From contig JACOEH010000009.1 of the NCBI GenBank assembly GCA_024998685.1, forward strand, positions 54,606 through 118,605: a DNA stretch of 64,000 nt. Direction: 5' to 3'. Below are positions 43,406-51,180 of the stretch, in pieces. Position numbers and translations under genes: made by a program. The notes under the pieces were generated by a model. That model did no database searches and was not told the DNA's origin. It worked only from the letters and a program-made list of their open reading frames with translations. The stretch comes from Nitrospira sp. (GTDB taxonomy: Bacteria > Nitrospirota > Nitrospiria > Nitrospirales > Nitrospiraceae). The stretch's first letter is position 1. Each line of letters opens with the position of its first letter.

Positions 43406-44075
43406 TCTCGTCCATTCGGAGCGCTGTTCGCCGCCGGTTTGGTGGGCGCGGATTGAATAAAACGCCGTGAGTGGGTTTCTTGTTTTCGTATGACATAGTT
43501 TTTCCCTTTCATGTTCCGGCGGGCACCATTGCCAGCCTTGTGACTTCGTAAAGCCGCGACCTGAACCGGATGCAAGGGTTAACACGGTCACTGATGCGGG
43601 CCGCCCTTGCATCCTTGAGGACAGAGTGACGACAGGGTTACAGTAAAGGCTGGCGGTCGTATGGCTGCCGGGGAAAGGAACGGTCACAACGAAAACCAGC
43701 CGATCATGGCTATTTGATACGGCAGTAGAAAACGGGACACACAATTCGGATGGAATCGATGATGACTGAGTGGGGGGGGACGGAAAACAGCAACGGTTCG
43801 TTGACGCCGGGGTACGCAAAAAACCCGCAAGACTGGAGCCCTCCGGGTATGAGTGGAGAAGCCGCGATTAGGTAGGAAGCGGTCGGTTCGCCTGTGTCAG
43901 CCGGTCGCAAGAAGCGGATATCGCCAAGGTGCAGAATGGCTGGGCGATGCCAACGTGTCCACGACCCGCCTCTATGATCTCCGGAAAACGCGACCGGAAG
44001 GTTCCCCTACTTTCCGGGTGCGGTATTAGCGTCGATTCAGTAGTAATCCATGTATTAAAAAGACTATCCCAGATC
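43406..44075. other. Region without intact genes upstream of the stress island
   Basis: About 670 bp. An 11 bp perfect inverted repeat, GGATGCAAGGG (43568-43578) and CCCTTGCATCC (43604-43614), could form a hairpin. An integrase remnant is at 43911-44029. Several open frames on the minus strand lack protein-like features and are rejected. Confidence 0.45.
43911..44029 (+). pseudogene. C-terminal remnant of a tyrosine recombinase/phage integrase
   Basis: The sequence reads EADIAKVQ and then, one base shifted, [30 protein letters not shown] and a TAG at 44027-44029. This is the classic integrase C-terminus: the WLGHANxxTTxxY block holds the catalytic histidine (here D instead of H) and the catalytic tyrosine. 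A missing base after GTGCAG causes the shift. The rest of the gene is gone. It marks past integration at the left edge of the Hsp20/YfdX stress island. Confidence 0.85.
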
Positions 44076-44103
44076 TTGACTTCTCCCTCCACCGATTTAT
44101 TTA
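44076..44103 (+). promoter_or_regulatory. Candidate promoter of hsp20 copy 1
   Basis: TTGACT (44076-44081), 16 bases, then TATTTA (44098-44103). The following ACGCAGTAACAG also occurs, slightly changed, downstream of the same pattern at 44950 and 47309. The ATG is 66 bp further. Confidence 0.65.
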
Positions 44104-44169
44104 CGCAGTAACAGTTTGATCGGCGCCTCGCCAGCGCAAAAACCTAATAGCCAATTTAAGGAGGTTGCT

Positions 44170-44622
44170 ATGGCACTGGTACGATGGGATCCGTTTCGGG
44201 AGCTGGAAGAAGTTTCAAACCGGTTAAACCGGATGTTTGCACATCCGGGTTCACACACTTCAAATGGCAAGGAAACAATGATCGTCGCGGATTGGACACC
44301 ATCTGTCGATATCAGCGAAACGGCGACCGAATACCAGATCACCGCTGAAATCCCTGATGTGAAGAAGGAAGATGTCAAAGTGACCCTGGAAGACGGCGTG
44401 CTTACGATTCAGGGGACACGGCGGCAGGAGAATGATGAGAAAGGGAAGAAGTATCATCGGATCGAGCGCTCGTATGGCAGCTTTGTCCGGACGTTCTCCT
44501 TGCCCGATGTAATCGAAGACGATAAGGTGAAAGCCGAATTCAAGGATGGGGTGCTCAATCTCTATCTGCCTAAGTCGGAGAAGGCGAAACCAAAAACTAT
44601 TGAAGTGAAGGTAACGACATAA
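44170..44622 (+). CDS. Small heat shock protein Hsp20 (copy 1)
   Basis: A 150-residue alpha-crystallin-domain chaperone from ATG 44170 (AAGGAGG upstream; the frame opens earlier without support). It starts MALVRWDPFRELEEVSNRLNRMF and has DWTPSVDISETATEYQITAEIPDVKKEDV, then the domain end VKAEFKDGVLNLYLPKSE and KTIEVKV. It binds unfolding proteins in the cytoplasm. Two further Hsp20 genes follow within 7 kb. A Rho-independent terminator-like hairpin comes 25 bp after the stop. Confidence 0.95.
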   Translation: MALVRWDPFRELEEVSNRLNRMFAHPGSHTSNGKETMIVADWTPSVDISETATEYQITAEIPDVKKEDVKVTLEDGVLTIQGTRRQENDEKGKKYHRIERSYGSFVRTFSLPDVIEDDKVKAEFKDGVLNLYLPKSEKAKPKTIEVKVTT

Positions 44623-44647
44623 TTTTTCTGCAGGAGGTTTCTGTGAG

Positions 44648-44680
44648 AAAAGGCTCGCCTCATCAGGCGGGCCTTTATCG
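44648..44680 (+). terminator. Terminator after hsp20 copy 1
   Basis: Inverted repeat AAAGGCTCGCCT (44649-44660), loop CATC, AGGCGGGCCTTT (44665-44676), followed by ATCG. The stem has one mismatch pair and the T-run is short (TTT), but placement right after the gene supports termination. Confidence 0.7.
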
Positions 44681-44947
44681 TATTCAAGGAACTTACTGCT
44701 GTCAATATCGACGCAGGCCGTGCGAGCGCATGTTCCACAAGGGAGAGAAGATAATCACCCTCGTATGGCCTTGTATCGGGCATTAAAGAATACTGGCAGC
44801 TGGATGAAACACAATTAGAAACAGGAAAGAAAAGGATTCGCGAAGCATTGGTTTGGTGATACGTTTCATACTCACCACTCATGAACAGCCAGTCGAATAG
44901 GGAACTGAGAAAGTGCGAAAAGGCAGATTTCCTATAACCCAATCAGG
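44681..44947. other. Non-coding stretch between hsp20 terminator and duplicated leader
   Basis: About 270 bp with no supported gene, more AT-rich than its surroundings. Nothing recognised apart from position between a terminator and a promoter block. Confidence 0.3.
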
Positions 44948-45154
44948 CCTTGACTTAAAACATTTTGATATTACCTACAGACGCAGTTAACAGGCTGGGA
45001 CTGGATAGACGTGGTGAAGGGCGCACTGTCTGGCCAGCTGTGAGAGCGAGACTCCGGCCCTTCACTCTGTCCTTTCCTTCCAGCTTATTACACTAACCAT
45101 TTCTATAGACTCATAGGAGGTGTGGCTATGTCTTGGGGAAACCAACTGCCCCAG
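44948..45154 (+). repeat. Duplicated leader, copy A
   Basis: About 200 bp closely matching 47307-47515. Shared blocks: TTGACT..AA..ATTTTGATAT, TACCTACAG.CGCAGTT.ACA, GGTGAAGG with CCTTCAC later (inverted pair), GTCCTT.CC, then AGGAGGT..GCTATGTC and AACCAACTG. In copy B this leads into an Hsp20 gene. In copy A the matching ATG opens a 26-codon stub that ends in TAA, so an hsp20 start was lost. The secreted repeat protein follows. Confidence 0.85.
44950..44977 (+). promoter_or_regulatory. Candidate promoter in leader copy A
   Basis: TTGACT (44950-44955), 16 bases, then TACCTA (44972-44977). Identical spacing to the patterns before the three hsp20 genes. Likely drives the secreted repeat-protein gene at 45234. 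Confidence 0.6.
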
Positions 45155-45233
45155 TCATGCAACCGTCCTAACATTGCCCGGCGAGCGAAATTCGTAGCGC
45201 TGCAATAATGGGGAAATCAATTAGGAGACGACC

Positions 45234-47072
45234 ATGAACAGCCTATGGCCGTGGGTGAAGTGCCGAATACACGTAGCAATTATTACGCTTGTACTCGGTT
45301 TTGTAGGACTCCTTTCCAGTATTGCCACTGACAGGAGTGATGCCGGAGATACTGCCCTACCGCCCGGCGTCGCGGCAGCAGATATCGAATACAACGGTCG
45401 TATTGCTGTCAACGGGGACCCAGTCACGGTAAAGATTGTCACTCCGAATAAGAACGGCGTAATCGTTTTCGACGGCACGGCCGGTCAGCGAATCAATATC
45501 GGCTTTAGCGGTGTCACCCTCACACAGTTCCACGTTTCAGTCCATCGGCCTGATGGCGAGACGGTCCCAAGACATGTTTCCGCCGTGAGGAACTATTATG
45601 CGACGATGGGCGAGCGGGCACGTTCCCCGCTGACAACGGTGCATACATCCATGACAGCCTACCAGTTTTCAACCGATGCGGCGGCCGCGATCTCTTCCAG
45701 CGAGATGAACGGCGCCAGTGTTGATCTTGAGGAATTGCCGGTGACCGGGACCTATACGATTTTCATCGATCCGGACAGTACCTATACGGGAAGCTTCAAA
45801 ATCACGGTTTCAAACGAGCTCAGTGGTAATGTTGCCCCTCACGGTTCAGCTGTAGTGGCCAATATCAATCGAATCGGGCAGAAGGCCCGGTATACATTCT
45901 CGGGAGAAAAAGGCCAATCGGTGAGTTTGCAGTTGAGTGAGGTGACGATCCGGAGCGGATATGTCTCAATTGTTGGTCCGGATGGAAGTTTATTGGGTAA
46001 ACCGACCTCGTTTGTCTCTGGGAATACCGTAATTCCAGGACAGGTCCTTCCCGCTTCCGGAACCTATGCTGTCCTGATTGAGTCGGATCTGAGTTATACG
46101 GGAAAGCTCAAGCTCGCGCTCTATAACGCTCCGGAACTGACCGGCACCCTCACCGTTGACCAAGGGACCGTGACACCGAACCTGACAGTGCCGGGTCAAC
46201 GGGCGCGCTATACATTCAACGGGACGGAAGGGCAAGGGGTGAATCTCGGTCTGACAGGGGTGTCAATTCCCATGACGGCTGTGTCCATCCTGAAACCGGA
46301 TGGCAGCAAGTGGGAAGCGACCACAGTTGGGCCAAGTGGCGGCAGTCTCGATCCTTTGACGGCTCTGCCGGTCACGGGGACATACACTATCGCGGTGGAG
46401 CCGGTGAGTAACTATACCGGTAGTATGACGCTCGCCCTTTCTTCTCCCGTGACGGGTACTATTGCTATTGATGGAGCCTCAGTACCGGTCAGTCTGAAAA
46501 AGGCGGGCCAGACGGCGCGTTACACGTTCAATGGCAATGCTGGACAATGGGTGAATCTCGGGCTGACAGGGGTGAGTATTACGTCCACCGCGGTCACGCT
46601 TCTGACATCGGATGGAACCATCCTTGCCTCAACGGCTGTAGGTACGGCAGGCGGGGGCCTCGAAGATCAAAACCCCTTGCCGACCACCGGCACCTACACG
46701 GTTCTTGTTGACCCTGTCGGCAGCTACACCGGCAACATCACCTTGACTCTATCAACCGAGGTTTCCGGTTCATTGAAGGTGAATGCGGCTCCTAGGCCGA
46801 TCACGGTCAGCCGCGCGGGCCAGAATGGGCGCTACACGTTTTCAGGCACTGCGAACCAACAGGTCACGATCAAGGTCACGAACAACAAGCTCGGCAGTGT
46901 AACCCTCAATCTCTATAGTCCGAATGGCATATTGCTAACAGGGATGACAAGTTCAGCATCGAGCTTTAACCTCAACCCTGTGACATTGGCTACGACGGAC
47001 ACCTATACAATCACGATCAATCCCGCGATGACGGATAGGGGGAGTATTCAGCTACAAGTCACCAGCCCATAG
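45234..47072 (+). CDS. Secreted protein with five pre-peptidase C-terminal (PPC)-like repeats
   Basis: A 612-residue exported protein with an N-terminal hydrophobic segment (HVAIITLVLGFVGLLSSIA). The rest is about five ~100-residue beta-rich units. Each starts near GTxxVxG, has GQxARYTFxGxxGQxVNLGLTGVSI, a PDG turn, TGTYTIxVDPxxxYTGxxTLxLS. Unit starts are near residues 50, 195, 302, 406 and 508. This resembles PPC domains, which often help secretion or act in cell-surface binding. No catalytic domain is present. It lies between two copies of the hsp20 leader, so it may be stress-induced. Units 3 and 4 are most alike. Confidence 0.85.
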   Translation: MNSLWPWVKCRIHVAIITLVLGFVGLLSSIATDRSDAGDTALPPGVAAADIEYNGRIAVNGDPVTVKIVTPNKNGVIVFDGTAGQRINIGFSGVTLTQFHVSVHRPDGETVPRHVSAVRNYYATMGERARSPLTTVHTSMTAYQFSTDAAAAISSSEMNGASVDLEELPVTGTYTIFIDPDSTYTGSFKITVSNELSGNVAPHGSAVVANINRIGQKARYTFSGEKGQSVSLQLSEVTIRSGYVSIVGPDGSLLGKPTSFVSGNTVIPGQVLPASGTYAVLIESDLSYTGKLKLALYNAPELTGTLTVDQGTVTPNLTVPGQRARYTFNGTEGQGVNLGLTGVSIPMTAVSILKPDGSKWEATTVGPSGGSLDPLTALPVTGTYTIAVEPVSNYTGSMTLALSSPVTGTIAIDGASVPVSLKKAGQTARYTFNGNAGQWVNLGLTGVSITSTAVTLLTSDGTILASTAVGTAGGGLEDQNPLPTTGTYTVLVDPVGSYTGNITLTLSTEVSGSLKVNAAPRPITVSRAGQNGRYTFSGTANQQVTIKVTNNKLGSVTLNLYSPNGILLTGMTSSASSFNLNPVTLATTDTYTITINPAMTDRGSIQLQVTSP

Positions 47073-47306
47073 AAGCGCAGGTTTGGAAAAGGCGAGTCCT
47101 CACCGCTGCAGAAGCTGTGTGGATCAAAGGAAGGTGCGGAGTTACCGCTCGATTCTCCTTATCGCGAAAGCGAAGCCGGGCGTGGAGGTCACCAATTCAG
47201 TGTTCCTCAGGCCAGGCCATTGCCTAACTGATGGAGGCTAGGGCACGATGAAGGAAACTGAGCAAATGTGCGGAATATAAATACTTTGTAGATGAACGAG
47301 AGAGGG
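47073..47306. other. Gap between the repeat protein and leader copy B
   Basis: About 230 bp without a supported gene or clear hairpin. The duplicated leader follows immediately. Confidence 0.3.
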
Positions 47307-47515
47307 TCTTGACTCAGAATATTTTGATATTACCTACAGGCGCAGTTGACATGCTGGACTGGATGGACTCGGTGAAGGCCCACTATCGGGCCAGTTATTA
47401 TGCAGGATATGTTCCGGTCCTTCACGCCGTCCTTCCAAGCTAATTTCTAATTTCTCATAAATTTTTATACATCACAGGAGGTATAGCTATGTCCGGGCAA
47501 AACCAACTGACAGGC
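47307..47515 (+). repeat. Duplicated leader, copy B
   Basis: Matches 44948-45154 over about 200 bp, including promoter-like elements, the GTGAAGG/CCTTCAC inverted pair, a CCTTCC that could pair with the AGGAGG ribosome binding site, and the first codons of the Hsp20 gene. It is the functional parent: here the open frame continues as hsp20 copy 2. Confidence 0.85.
47309..47336 (+). promoter_or_regulatory. Candidate promoter of hsp20 copy 2
   Basis: TTGACT (47309-47314), 16 bases, then TACCTA (47331-47336), as in copy A. The long 150 bp leader between it and the ATG (47489) leaves room for RNA structure. Confidence 0.6.
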
Positions 47516-47923
47516 TTGTTCCCTCAGGGGACTGAAGAGTCACAGATTGATCGTCTGCTCCGCGACGCTGTTCACTCGGTAAATCAATGGTCGCAGACCT
47601 GGATTCCGGCCTGCAACGCCTTTGAGGACGAACACGGCTTCACCGTTCAACTGGCGCTTCCGGGCGTGGATGCGAATCAGATCGACGTGCAGGTCGAACA
47701 CAATATCCTGCGAGTAAAAGGGGAACGGAAGCATGAGGAATCTGAGGGGCGGCAATGGTATATGCACGGCATTGGAGCCGGTGCATTTGCCTGTACATTC
47801 AAACTGCCTGAATATGCAGATCGGGAGAAATCGACGGCTTCGTATAAACATGGGCTGTTGACGATTGCCTTCCCGAAGCGTGAAGAGGCGAAACCACGTT
47901 CGATTATGATCGAGTGTCGGTAA
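47489..47923 (+). CDS. Small heat shock protein Hsp20 (copy 2)
   Basis: A 144-residue alpha-crystallin chaperone with a strong ribosome binding site (CAGGAGGTATAGCT). It has a distinct N-terminus (MSGQNQLTGLFPQGTEES), then WIPACNAFEDEHGFTVQLALPGVDANQIDVQVEHNILRVKGER, and KHGLLTIAFPKREEAKP. It is more diverged from copies 1 and 3 than those are from each other. It follows leader copy B directly. Presumably cytoplasmic and heat-induced. Confidence 0.93.
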   Translation: MSGQNQLTGLFPQGTEESQIDRLLRDAVHSVNQWSQTWIPACNAFEDEHGFTVQLALPGVDANQIDVQVEHNILRVKGERKHEESEGRQWYMHGIGAGAFACTFKLPEYADREKSTASYKHGLLTIAFPKREEAKPRSIMIECR

Positions 47924-48042
47924 GGAATGTATTCGTACTCGCCGGCGTCCTGAATGCAGGCGCCGGCGGGGACTCAAGTTCGGTTAGTCATGCAACGTCC
48001 TGAAGTGAGGCGGACGCAGGCAAAAGAAAGGAGGATATGGCG

Positions 48043-48723
48043 ATGCAAGTGAAACCCTTGGCACTCAGCATGATGTTGATGATTGGCCTGTGGTTCGGGA
48101 ACTCGGGCACGGTAAGCTTTGCCGCCCAAGAAGGTCCACAGAACACGGGACTTCCCCGTTCGTTTCAAGGCGCTCACTTGGGAATGACCCTCTCTGAACT
48201 TATACACATTGTTCCGGACGCCAAACGAGTCTCCCTGGGTCAACGGGACCGCACTCACCGTACTGTGGTCACGCCATCAAAAGATCGCTACGTCCAACGT
48301 GTGGAATATCGTTTCTACAACGATCGTCTCCGGGAATTGGCGATTCATTACACCTCAGGCGAGGTGCCCGGTGGGTTTGAACGGTTACGCGCACGACTAC
48401 AGGAGACCTATGGGGAGCCCGACGTGGCAGACCACACCGACTATGACATCGGACCCACGATCGCTTCTGTGAAGAAGACGGTTTGGACAGACACGGCCAC
48501 CACGTCAGTCCTGACGCAAACTCTCAAAGTAAAACAAGGACGCGAGCTCTACGATTTGGTTTTGACGATTACCGATCGCGAGCTTCAGCAGATGTTTGAG
48601 AAGGATCAGGAGCAGTACCGTCGACAAGAAATGCTGCGAGTTCCCATTCCATTACCTGGTGCAGGAATGCACAACAAGCAGACGGCGATATCTGATTTTC
48701 GGGAGAAGGGAACATCGATGTAG
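48043..48723 (+). CDS. Secreted protein of unknown function
   Basis: A 226-residue exported protein. ATG 48043 is eight bases after GGAGG; an ATG six bases earlier is too close. The signal peptide (PLALSMMLMIGLWFGNSGTVSFAAQ) precedes a domain with SFQGAHLGMTLSELIHIVPDAKRVS and YGEPD, a layout like SmpA/OmlA or related small beta-barrel-associated folds. The C-terminus is charged. No function assigned. It is in the stress island between hsp20 copy 2 and a tiny membrane peptide gene. Confidence 0.75.
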   Translation: MQVKPLALSMMLMIGLWFGNSGTVSFAAQEGPQNTGLPRSFQGAHLGMTLSELIHIVPDAKRVSLGQRDRTHRTVVTPSKDRYVQRVEYRFYNDRLRELAIHYTSGEVPGGFERLRARLQETYGEPDVADHTDYDIGPTIASVKKTVWTDTATTSVLTQTLKVKQGRELYDLVLTITDRELQQMFEKDQEQYRRQEMLRVPIPLPGAGMHNKQTAISDFREKGTSM

Positions 48724-48799
48724 TCTCGGGAACCAGATAACGCAAGATAGGATGCAACTCAAGAGTACAGGGCAGGTCTATGAAAGGAGGTGGCTGACC

Positions 48800-48874
48800 A
48801 TGAAATTCTTGTCCCGGCTGATTGCCACCTGGCTGATTGTGGCTCCTTTCATGGTGGCATTTTTCTTACTATGA
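48800..48874 (+). CDS. Tiny membrane peptide (24 residues)
   Basis: ATG at 48800 with a near-perfect ribosome binding site (AAAGGAGGTGG) opens MKFLSRLIATWLIVAPFMVAF and stops at TGA 48872-48874. The product is one hydrophobic helix with a basic start, typical of small membrane stress peptides. The TGA overlaps an ATG (48871) of another short frame. It is in the stress island, so a role in membrane stress is plausible but unproven. Confidence 0.5.
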   Translation: MKFLSRLIATWLIVAPFMVAFFLL

Positions 48875-49172
48875 CGGCTCATAGCAATGGAGATAGAACG
48901 CTCGCGCTCTCCGCCGACGAAGCCCCGGCGGTGCTCGAGGCGCCGTCGGATGGCACGGGAAAAGGAGGACGCGGTCAGGCCATTCTGGTGACGAATCATG
49001 CTTGTACGATCGGTCCTGATTGCAGAACATGATTATGGCACGATCAACAATCTCTCTTGTTTGTTGTTCGACAACATTGGCAACATCGCCATCAGCACGT
49101 GTGCTTCCGCCGAGGAACTCTCTCCGAAGTTTGAGCGTTGTTCGTATGATACCGTTGTACTAGGGTCCAAAC

Positions 49173-49511
49173 TCAATTGAGCCACCAGTAGACGATAGAG
49201 ATCAGACAGATGGCGTTGAGGTAGGTTTTGGCGGATTTGTCGTATCGCGTGGCGATGCGGCGTGCATCTTTCAGGCGGCAGAACATGCGTTCGATCTTAT
49301 TGCGCTGGCGATAGCGGCGTTTCTTGAATGGATAGGGGGTAATGCGGTTGTTCTTGTTGGGGATGACGGCTTCGGTCTTGCGTGTGTTCAACCACGCCCG
49401 CAGATCGTCGCTGTCGTATGCCTTATCACCCAGAAGCTGCCTTGAAGCCTTGAGCGGTTCCAGAAGCGGCTTTGCGGCCCGGATGTCGGACGCATTACCC
49501 GGCGTCAGCAA
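49173..49511 (-). CDS. IS5-family transposase, C-terminal part (orfB)
   Basis: Encodes FLLTPGNASDIRAAKPLLEPL-like sequence, LLGDKAYDSDDLRAWL (second catalytic aspartate) and KKRRYRQRNKIERMFCRLKDARRIATRYDK (Y-(2)-R-(3)-E-(6)-K signature with catalytic glutamate). It needs a frameshift from the upstream part to make a full enzyme. A run of five A and five G at the junction (49600-49609, minus-strand reading AAAAAGGGGG) is a possible -1 slip site. Confidence 0.85.
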   Translation of the reverse strand: MLTPGNASDIRAAKPLLEPLKASRQLLGDKAYDSDDLRAWLNTRKTEAVIPNKNNRITPYPFKKRRYRQRNKIERMFCRLKDARRIATRYDKSAKTYLNAICLISIVYWWLN

Positions 49512-49947
49512 GAACGCGATCGGACGGCCTTGTTTGTCCGTTGCGGCATGAATTTTCGTCGTGCGTCCGCCCCGGCTTTTGCCGATGGCTTCGCTGCCGC
49601 CCCCTTTTTACCGCTGGCCGAGCGGTGCGCTTTGATGATCGTGCTATCGATGCTGTTTTCATAATGCGTCCCACGATGGAGGTCAGGTCGCGGAAGATGC
49701 CTTCCCAGATGCCACGCTGGGCCCAGCGGTGATAGCGATTATCAACCGTGGTGGACGGGCCGTATTCCGGCGGGCAGTCCTGCCAGCGACACCCCGATTG
49801 CAGCACATGGATGATGCCGTTGATGATCCGCCGGTCGTCTTGGCGCTTGGGCCCTGTTTGTTTCTTCGGAAGATGTTTCTCAAGAACCGACCATTGCAGG
49901 TCGTCCAGCCAGAACAGTTTGTTCGATTTTGCCTTCTTCATGGTCAT
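49495..49947 (-). CDS. IS5-family transposase, N-terminal part (orfA), probably frameshifted
   Basis: Begins MTMKKAKSNKLFWLDDLQWSVLEK and has QDDRRIINGIIHVLQSGCRWQDCPPEYGPSTTVDNRYHRWAQRGIWEGIF, read in parts. The DDE-bearing continuation (HYENSIDSTIIKAHRSASGKKG) lies in a different frame beyond about 49670, which suggests a one-base deletion there; the annotated frame runs on as non-homologous tail. The enzyme may therefore be inactive in addition to needing the programmed shift. Confidence 0.75.
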   Translation of the reverse strand: MTMKKAKSNKLFWLDDLQWSVLEKHLPKKQTGPKRQDDRRIINGIIHVLQSGCRWQDCPPEYGPSTTVDNRYHRWAQRGIWEGIFRDLTSIVGRIMKTASIARSSKRTARPAVKRGRQRSHRQKPGRTHDENSCRNGQTRPSDRVLADAG

Positions 49948-50582
49948 GCAACGCCTCCCTCGTTTGCACAACCATTGAATCATCAACGGCTTGTCAACTC
50001 AATAATTGAGTTTGGACCCTAAATCCCGTGTTTCTTCCGGCCTATCGTTCCATTCGAAAGCAAAAGAATCAATTGCTCGCGCCTCTTCTCCTGACAGTCT
50101 GTCAACGGGACCTCACGGTGGCCCAGGCGGCGCTCGAGGGGGACGTGTTTGATCTAATCGTCAAACCTTTCATGCTCCGCGAGGTCACGCAAACGGTCCG
50201 CCTGGCGCTCTGGCAAAACCAGTGGCTGAGATTGCTCGCCTCTAAACAGCGGGCGATCGACCAGTTCCAGCAACATATGGAGGCGTTTCCTCATGATCGG
50301 AAGGCGGAAGGGGAATTTGTACGCGATTTGGATGCATTCAATCGCGCCTTCTAAGCCTTACAGGCTGATATGCGACTGCTTGTGAATAGTGAGAATGAAC
50401 ACGGTCTCTTTGATATAGCGGTTTTAGTGGAACAACGTGCGAGGCAACAGGCATTAGACACACTTCTCACCCTCTGTCAGGACAGTACATCGCAGGAAGC
50501 CCCGTAGTCTTCCGTACGCCAATGTTCGTGTAGATATACTGCGACTGCGTCAGCCTAAATTCTTTCCGTTACATCACGGGAG

Positions 50583-50610
50583 TTGACTCGCGGGAGGTCG
50601 GGATTATTCA
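50583..50610 (+). promoter_or_regulatory. Candidate promoter of hsp20 copy 3
   Basis: TTGACT (50583-50588), 16 bases, then TATTCA (50605-50610). Same spacing as the other hsp20 promoters. The ATG is 73 bp downstream. Confidence 0.6.
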
Positions 50611-50683
50611 TTTCCTCGTAACTCTGGGACGGTGATTCAACCATGAGGACCCAATGATGGACCTGATGAAAGGAGGAAGGCAT

Positions 50684-51148
50684 ATGAAACTGGCACATTG
50701 GAATCCCCTCCGTGAACTTGAAGGTATTTCGGAACGACTCAATCGCTTTTTGTCCCGTTCTAAAGACCAGCAGAATGACGCGGCGCAGATGTCAGGCCAG
50801 GAATTGATGACGACCGCCGATTGGTCCCCGCCCGTGGATGTTCTTGAAACAGACGCTGGATATTTCCTCAAGGTGGAAGTGCCCGAGGTCAATAAACGAG
50901 ACATACGGGTGACTGTCGACAATGGGGTGCTTTTCCTCCAAGGCGAGCGAAAAGAAGAGCCGGAACATACCGGACGACGGATTCATCGCCTGGAACGGTC
51001 GTATGGACGATTTCTCCGCAGTTTCACGCTTCCGGATGCGATCGAGGTGGCACACGTGAAGGCGGAATTTAAAGAAGGGATGCTGTACGTCCACTTACCG
51101 AAATCTGCGCAATCCCAAGCCAAAACCATTGATGTGAAGGCCGCCTGA
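50684..51148 (+). CDS. Small heat shock protein Hsp20 (copy 3)
   Basis: A 154-residue chaperone from ATG 50684 (GAAAGGAGGAAGG upstream; the ATG 30 bases before is not supported). It starts MKLAHWNPLRELEGISERLNRFL, similar to copy 1, then DWSPPVDVLETDAGYFLKVEVPEVNKRD and VKAEFKEGMLYVHLPKSAQ. It is followed by a good hairpin terminator. It lies downstream of the broken receiver gene and upstream of yfdX. Confidence 0.95.
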   Translation: MKLAHWNPLRELEGISERLNRFLSRSKDQQNDAAQMSGQELMTTADWSPPVDVLETDAGYFLKVEVPEVNKRDIRVTVDNGVLFLQGERKEEPEHTGRRIHRLERSYGRFLRSFTLPDAIEVAHVKAEFKEGMLYVHLPKSAQSQAKTIDVKAA

Positions 51149-51180
51149 CGAGGTTCCTGCCAACACATTGCAAGCGCCTG

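Larger units (their letters stand above)
49163..50019 (-). mobile_element. IS5-family (IS427-like) insertion sequence
   Basis: An 857 bp element with 16 bp perfect terminal inverted repeats GGGTCCAAACTCAATT. It is flanked by TA on both sides (49161-49162 and 50020-50021), a 2 bp target duplication. The two-part transposase is on the minus strand. The insertion splits a receiver-like gene. The IS427 subgroup uses TA-type targets and -1 frameshifting. Confidence 0.92.
48998..50507 (+). pseudogene. Atypical receiver-domain protein gene, split by an IS5-family element
   Basis: The 5' part (48998-49162) encodes SVLIAEHDYGTINNLSCLLFD...SYDTVVL and the 3' part resumes at 50022 as NPVFLPAYRSI. Removing the IS and one TA copy restores one frame. 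The product is a response-regulator receiver, later with LLTVCQRD and DLIVKPF (conserved lysine). The phosphoacceptor position is Asn (VVLNPVFLP), so it was never a normal phosphorylated receiver. A TAA at 50352-50354 is followed in frame by 50 more codons up to TAG 50505-50507, so a second mutation may be present. Confidence 0.8.

Noticed and set aside
43306..43820. Minus-strand open frames left of the integrase remnant
   Set aside because: No motifs, no ribosome sites and unlike the coding composition of neighbours.
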